From Bacillota bacterium (GTDB taxonomy: Bacteria > Bacillota > Clostridia > Christensenellales > SZUA-584): a stretch of 64,000 nt of DNA. The notes beneath the pieces were generated by a model that was given only the letters and a program-made list of their open reading frames with translations, was not told where the DNA came from and searched no databases. Below are positions 61,214 through 64,000 of the stretch, piece by piece (within the stretch, counting starts at the first letter, position 1; the number at the start of each line of letters is the position of its first letter). The position numbers were made by a program, and so were the translations under genes. Location of the stretch: positions 310,001 through 374,000 of the forward strand of contig JAEWTL010000038.1 in assembly GCA_023459495.1 (NCBI GenBank). Direction: 5' to 3'.

Positions 61214-61429
61214 ATGCCATTGCTTAAATTTAAATGTGAAGACTGCGGGCAGGTGTTTGAGGAGCTGACAGCCGCGGGCAAAAAGGCTCCCTGCCCCGCC
61301 TGCAAGTCCCAAAATACCGATCGTTATTATCAGGGCAAATGCAGTTTTGGCAGCCCGGGCAGCGGTAAGGGCGGCGGCGGATGCAGCGGCGGTTCGTGTT
61401 CCGGCTGCAGCGGCTGCTCGAGCCACTGA
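61214..61429 (+). CDS. FmdB-type zinc-ribbon protein
   Basis: 71-residue protein beginning MPLLKFKCEDCGQVFEEL, with CxxC pairs (CEDC, CPAC) forming a single zinc ribbon, then a Gly/Ser/Cys-rich tail. Belongs to the FmdB putative regulatory family; true function unknown. 9 bp after corA. Confidence 0.85.
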   Translation: MPLLKFKCEDCGQVFEELTAAGKKAPCPACKSQNTDRYYQGKCSFGSPGSGKGGGGCSGGSCSGCSGCSSH

Positions 61430-61438
61430 GGACGATCT

Positions 61439-62215
61439 ATGCACGAGGGGCACAGGCAGCGGCTGCTGCAGCGGTATCTCGACGGCGGGCTGGAGGGCTT
61501 TGAGGAACACGAGGTTCTGGAGCTGCTGCTGTTCTACGCGCTACCCCGTGTCGATACCAACCCCATCGCGCACCGGCTGATCGAGCGCTTTGGAGCCCTT
61601 GCGGGCGTGCTGGAGGCAGACCCTGCCGAGCTCACACAGGTGGAGGGCATCGGCGAGCGGGCTGCGGCGTTCCTCTCCATGCTCCCCGATGTGCTGCGCG
61701 CATACGAAAAAAGCCGGCTGGGCGCGCGCCCCGTCATCCGTTCCGTCAAAGACGCGTGCGATTACGCCCGCACGCTGCTGTTCGGTAAACCGTACGAACA
61801 GTTCTACATGGTGTGGCTGAACACGCAGGGCCGCGTGATCCATTCCGATCGGCTGTCGGAGGGCAGCGTTACCGAATCTCCGGTGTATGTAAACAAGGTG
61901 GCCGCCGCCGCGCTGCGGCACCGGGCCGCTAAAGGCTTCATCGCGCACAACCATCCGGGCGGCGCAGTTCAGCCGTCCCGCGCAGACATTGAAACCACAC
62001 AGGCTGTACTCCGGGCATTATCCATGCTCGGCATTGAACTCATCGACCACATTATCATCAGCGACGATAACGCGTTCAGCTTTCAGGCCGACTCGCTGAT
62101 GGGAGACCGCCATATGGAGGGCGAAAAAGCCTATGCGGCGCAGTACGCTGTGGGTGAACCCATGGACGTCGTGCTCAGGCAGGCCGTGCAGATGCCGCAT
62201 CAAAAGGAGGAGTAA
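61439..62215 (+). CDS. radC: RadC-family JAMM-domain protein
   Basis: 258-residue protein; helix-hairpin-helix region (EGIGERAAAFLSMLPD) followed by a JAMM metalloprotease-like domain with the metal motif HNHPGGAVQPSRAD. Named for DNA repair in E. coli, but the role is disputed. 9 bp after the fmdB-like gene. Confidence 0.93.
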   Translation: MHEGHRQRLLQRYLDGGLEGFEEHEVLELLLFYALPRVDTNPIAHRLIERFGALAGVLEADPAELTQVEGIGERAAAFLSMLPDVLRAYEKSRLGARPVIRSVKDACDYARTLLFGKPYEQFYMVWLNTQGRVIHSDRLSEGSVTESPVYVNKVAAAALRHRAAKGFIAHNHPGGAVQPSRADIETTQAVLRALSMLGIELIDHIIISDDNAFSFQADSLMGDRHMEGEKAYAAQYAVGEPMDVVLRQAVQMPHQKEE

Positions 62216-62217
62216 CC

Positions 62218-62676
62218 ATGACCATCACGTTTAAAGCGATTGACCATCCCAACCCGGACATCATCGACGGCGTGCTTGCCATCGAGCAGGAGGCCTTCGG
62301 CGACGGCGCACTCTCCGAGTACGTCATCATTCCGATGCTGCATCACGGCAAGGTGTATGTTGCTGTGGATGAGGAAGAAACCATCGTCGCCTGCGCGTAT
62401 TTCATGCGCGACATGGCCGATATCGGCGTCGCCTTCCTGATGGGCGTTGCGGTGCTGCCCGACCTGCGCGGCCACGATGTGGGCACCGCCCTCTTAAACT
62501 ACGCGCTGTCGCACCTGAAACGCTTCGGCATCACCCGCGTGCAATTAACCGTGGACCCGGCCAACTTCGACGCGCTTGCGGCTTATCGTGAAAAGCTGGG
62601 GTTCGCTGTGGTGGAGAGCGAGGACGGCGAATACGGCGCAGGAGAAGACCGGCTCGTCATGGAGAAGGAGCTGTAA
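62218..62676 (+). CDS. GNAT-family N-acetyltransferase
   Basis: 152-residue acetyltransferase. Acetyl-CoA-binding region GVAVLPDLRGHDVGTALLNYAL (given here in part: LPDLRGHDVGTALL) and the C-terminal YREKLGFAVVE are clear. Starts 2 bp after radC, with AAAGGAGG in the end of radC. Substrate unknown. Confidence 0.88.
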   Translation: MTITFKAIDHPNPDIIDGVLAIEQEAFGDGALSEYVIIPMLHHGKVYVAVDEEETIVACAYFMRDMADIGVAFLMGVAVLPDLRGHDVGTALLNYALSHLKRFGITRVQLTVDPANFDALAAYREKLGFAVVESEDGEYGAGEDRLVMEKEL

Positions 62677-62770
62677 CCCTTTTTACAAAATATCTACGCC
62701 GTGTTCAAACATTGTTCACAGGCATCTTTTACAATAGAACTTGGTTAGGGGCAACGGACAGTATATATTC

Positions 62771-62806
62771 AGAAAAAAGCGTCGAGTTACATCGATGCTT
62801 TTTTCT
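62771..62806 (+). terminator. Terminator of the corA-fmdB-radC-GNAT operon
   Basis: AAAAAAGCGTCGA pairs with TCGATGCTTTTTT (one G-T pair) around a 6-nt loop, ending in a T-run. Confidence 0.8.
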
Positions 62807-62881
62807 TTGTGTCCGGTTACTGGAAAGCATAGCTTTTTAGGGTGTAATTCTGATATAATGGCGGAAGCAGGGGGACGATCT

Positions 62882-63139
62882 ATGCGTTTGGACAAGTTTT
62901 TAAAGGTATCGCGGATCATCAAGCGGCGCACTGTGGCGGGTGAGGCGTGCGACAAGCAGCGCGTCAGCGTCAACGGCAATGTCGCCAAGGCCGGTAAGGA
63001 TATTAAGGTGGGCGACGTGATCGAGATCCGCTTCGGCGGCTCCACGCTGAAAGCCCGCGTGTTGAAGGTAACCGAAACAGCGCGCAAGGAAGAAGCCGAC
63101 AGCATGTACGAGGTGCTCGAGGAGACAAAGAATGGCTGA
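62882..63139 (+). CDS. rqcP: S4-domain RNA-binding protein RqcP
   Basis: 85-residue S4 protein like RqcP (YabO), which works with RqcH in alanine tailing of stalled nascent chains on the large ribosomal subunit. Starts [40 protein letters not shown] is the S4 core. ATG 62882 follows AGGGGGA; an extended -10 (TGATATAAT, ending 62859) lies upstream. Overlaps ispDF by 8 bp. Hsp15-like function is the alternative. Confidence 0.88.
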   Translation: MRLDKFLKVSRIIKRRTVAGEACDKQRVSVNGNVAKAGKDIKVGDVIEIRFGGSTLKARVLKVTETARKEEADSMYEVLEETKNG

Positions 63140-64000
63140 AACGGTGGGCATCCTGCTCGCCGCGGGGTCATCCACGCGCATGGGTGAAAACAAGCTGCTC
63201 CTGCGTATCGGCGCAAAGACCGTGCTGCAGCGCAGTATGGAAGCCATGCAGCGTTCCGGTATATTCTCCCGCATGCTGATTGTGTGCCGGGAAGAGGATG
63301 TGGAGCGCATCGATGCGCTGGCGCGGGCCATATTCGATGATTATGAACTGATTCCGGGCGGGAACGAGCGCCAGTATTCGGTTGCCAATGCGCTCGCCGC
63401 AGCGGGCGACGCGGATGTCGCGCTTGTGCATGACGCGGCGCGCTGCTTTGCGGAGCCGCAGCTCTTTATCGACTGCGCAAAGGCCGCAGCGGAGTTCGGC
63501 GCGGCCGCAGCGGGCGTACATACGCACGACACCATCAAGACCGAACAGGATGGCGTCATCACAGGCACGCTGGACCGGGATCATATCGTGACGATCCAAA
63601 CCCCGCAGGCCGCCCGACTGGACATATTACGGCAGGCACACAAGCAGGCCGCCGTGGACGGCTTTCTCGGCACGGACGAAAGCGTGCTGCTGGAACGCAT
63701 GGGCGTTGAGGTCCGGCTGGTCGAAGCCAGTAAGAACAATATCAAGATCACCACGCAGGAGGATATCATGGCGGGGCAGAATATCGCAGGCGCACGGATG
63801 CGCTGCGGTACGGGATACGACGCGCACCGGCTGGCACCGGGTTTGCCGCTGTTTTTGGGCGGCGTAAAGATACCGTACACCCACGGCCTTTCGGGCCACA
63901 GCGACGCGGACGTGCTGATTCACGCGGTCATCGACGCGCTGCTGGGCGCGGCCGCCGCAGGCGACATCGGCCACCACTTCCCGATGACCGAGACCTACCG
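63132..64000 (+). CDS. ispDF: Bifunctional IspDF (cut by right edge)
   Basis: Fusion of two MEP-pathway enzymes; 289 codons are visible. Residues 1-~220 are IspD, the cytidylyltransferase ([54 protein letters not shown]). From about residue 225 IspF, the cyclodiphosphate synthase, begins ([48 protein letters not shown] with metal-binding Asp and His). The remaining IspF C-terminus lies outside. With ispE at 46239 three MEP steps are encoded in the window. Confidence 0.94.
   Translation, partial: MAETVGILLAAGSSTRMGENKLLLRIGAKTVLQRSMEAMQRSGIFSRMLIVCREEDVERIDALARAIFDDYELIPGGNERQYSVANALAAAGDADVALVHDAARCFAEPQLFIDCAKAAAEFGAAAAGVHTHDTIKTEQDGVITGTLDRDHIVTIQTPQAARLDILRQAHKQAAVDGFLGTDESVLLERMGVEVRLVEASKNNIKITTQEDIMAGQNIAGARMRCGTGYDAHRLAPGLPLFLGGVKIPYTHGLSGHSDADVLIHAVIDALLGAAAAGDIGHHFPMTETY

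Noticed and set aside
62741..62881. Longer N-terminus for the S4 protein, starting near 62741
   Set aside because: This part would cross the terminator of the previous operon and the promoter; the S4 domain begins at the ATG at 62882.

Overview
The window looks like chromosomal DNA of a moderately GC-rich member of the Clostridia (Bacillota). Pointers are a SAM-I riboswitch in front of metK, a Veg-family gene, the rpsF-ssb-rpsR operon, many LacI-type regulators with ribose-type ABC transporters, purine-rich Shine-Dalgarno sites and frequent TTG/GTG starts. The species cannot be named from the sequence. Several genes (rpsF-ssb-rpsR, veg, ispE, rsmG, rqcP, ispD) lie near the replication origin in Bacillus, so an origin-proximal position is possible but not shown.

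Layout. 1-1129: N-terminal part of a YesN-type response regulator. 1371-9809: first carbohydrate locus. A minus-strand cluster holds a sugar isomerase/epimerase-like TIM barrel, a LacI regulator, a Gfo/Idh/MocA oxidoreductase and an ABC importer (binding lipoprotein, double ATPase, permease); a second LacI regulator is divergent and the shared control region carries palindromes over both promoters. 10057-14877: MscS channel, VWA lipoprotein, and a PII-like protein overlapping a cation/proton antiporter. 15498-24594: housekeeping genes (rpsF-ssb-rpsR, phosphohexomutase, hisC, tag, lplA, DtxR/MntR-type regulator, veg) with a small DnaA-box cluster near 23040. 24595-24670: tRNA-Thr(GGT).

24888-37860 is a second, larger carbohydrate locus on the plus strand. 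It opens with an unusual 748-residue regulator that joins a LacI repressor to a complete cytoplasmic MalE-like solute-binding domain. Two permeases, a double ATPase and a binding lipoprotein follow, then a rhamnose-mutarotase-like protein, a D-lyxose-isomerase-like cupin, a LarA-type (lactate-racemase family) protein, two short-chain dehydrogenases, a cyclase-family hydrolase and a PfkB kinase. This suggests import and breakdown of a rare sugar, possibly through a sugar acid; the substrate is not known.

38100-50495: a redox-type operon (DUF1858, DUF438-hemerythrin-PAS, cupin), a tyrosine phosphatase, a two-gene RNA-repair candidate (polynucleotide-kinase-like protein plus Thg1-like 3'-5' polymerase), riboswitch-controlled metK, a TtcA-like tRNA thiolase, a QueG-like protein, ispE, rsmG, a YghO-like protein and a UMF1-type transporter. 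50669-53383 is a low-GC island with a complete EcoRII-type restriction-modification system and vsr. 53480-56791 is nadA-nadB-nadC. 56933-57751 is an AT-rich orphan with a HEPN-like RNase motif.

57811-59464 holds two tandem paralogues made of about 40-residue repeats. A repeat-rich intergenic region leads to corA, which has a structured leader, followed by fmdB-like, radC and GNAT genes. The window ends in rqcP and a bifunctional ispDF cut by the right edge. I saw no CRISPR array, rRNA, prophage or transposase gene.
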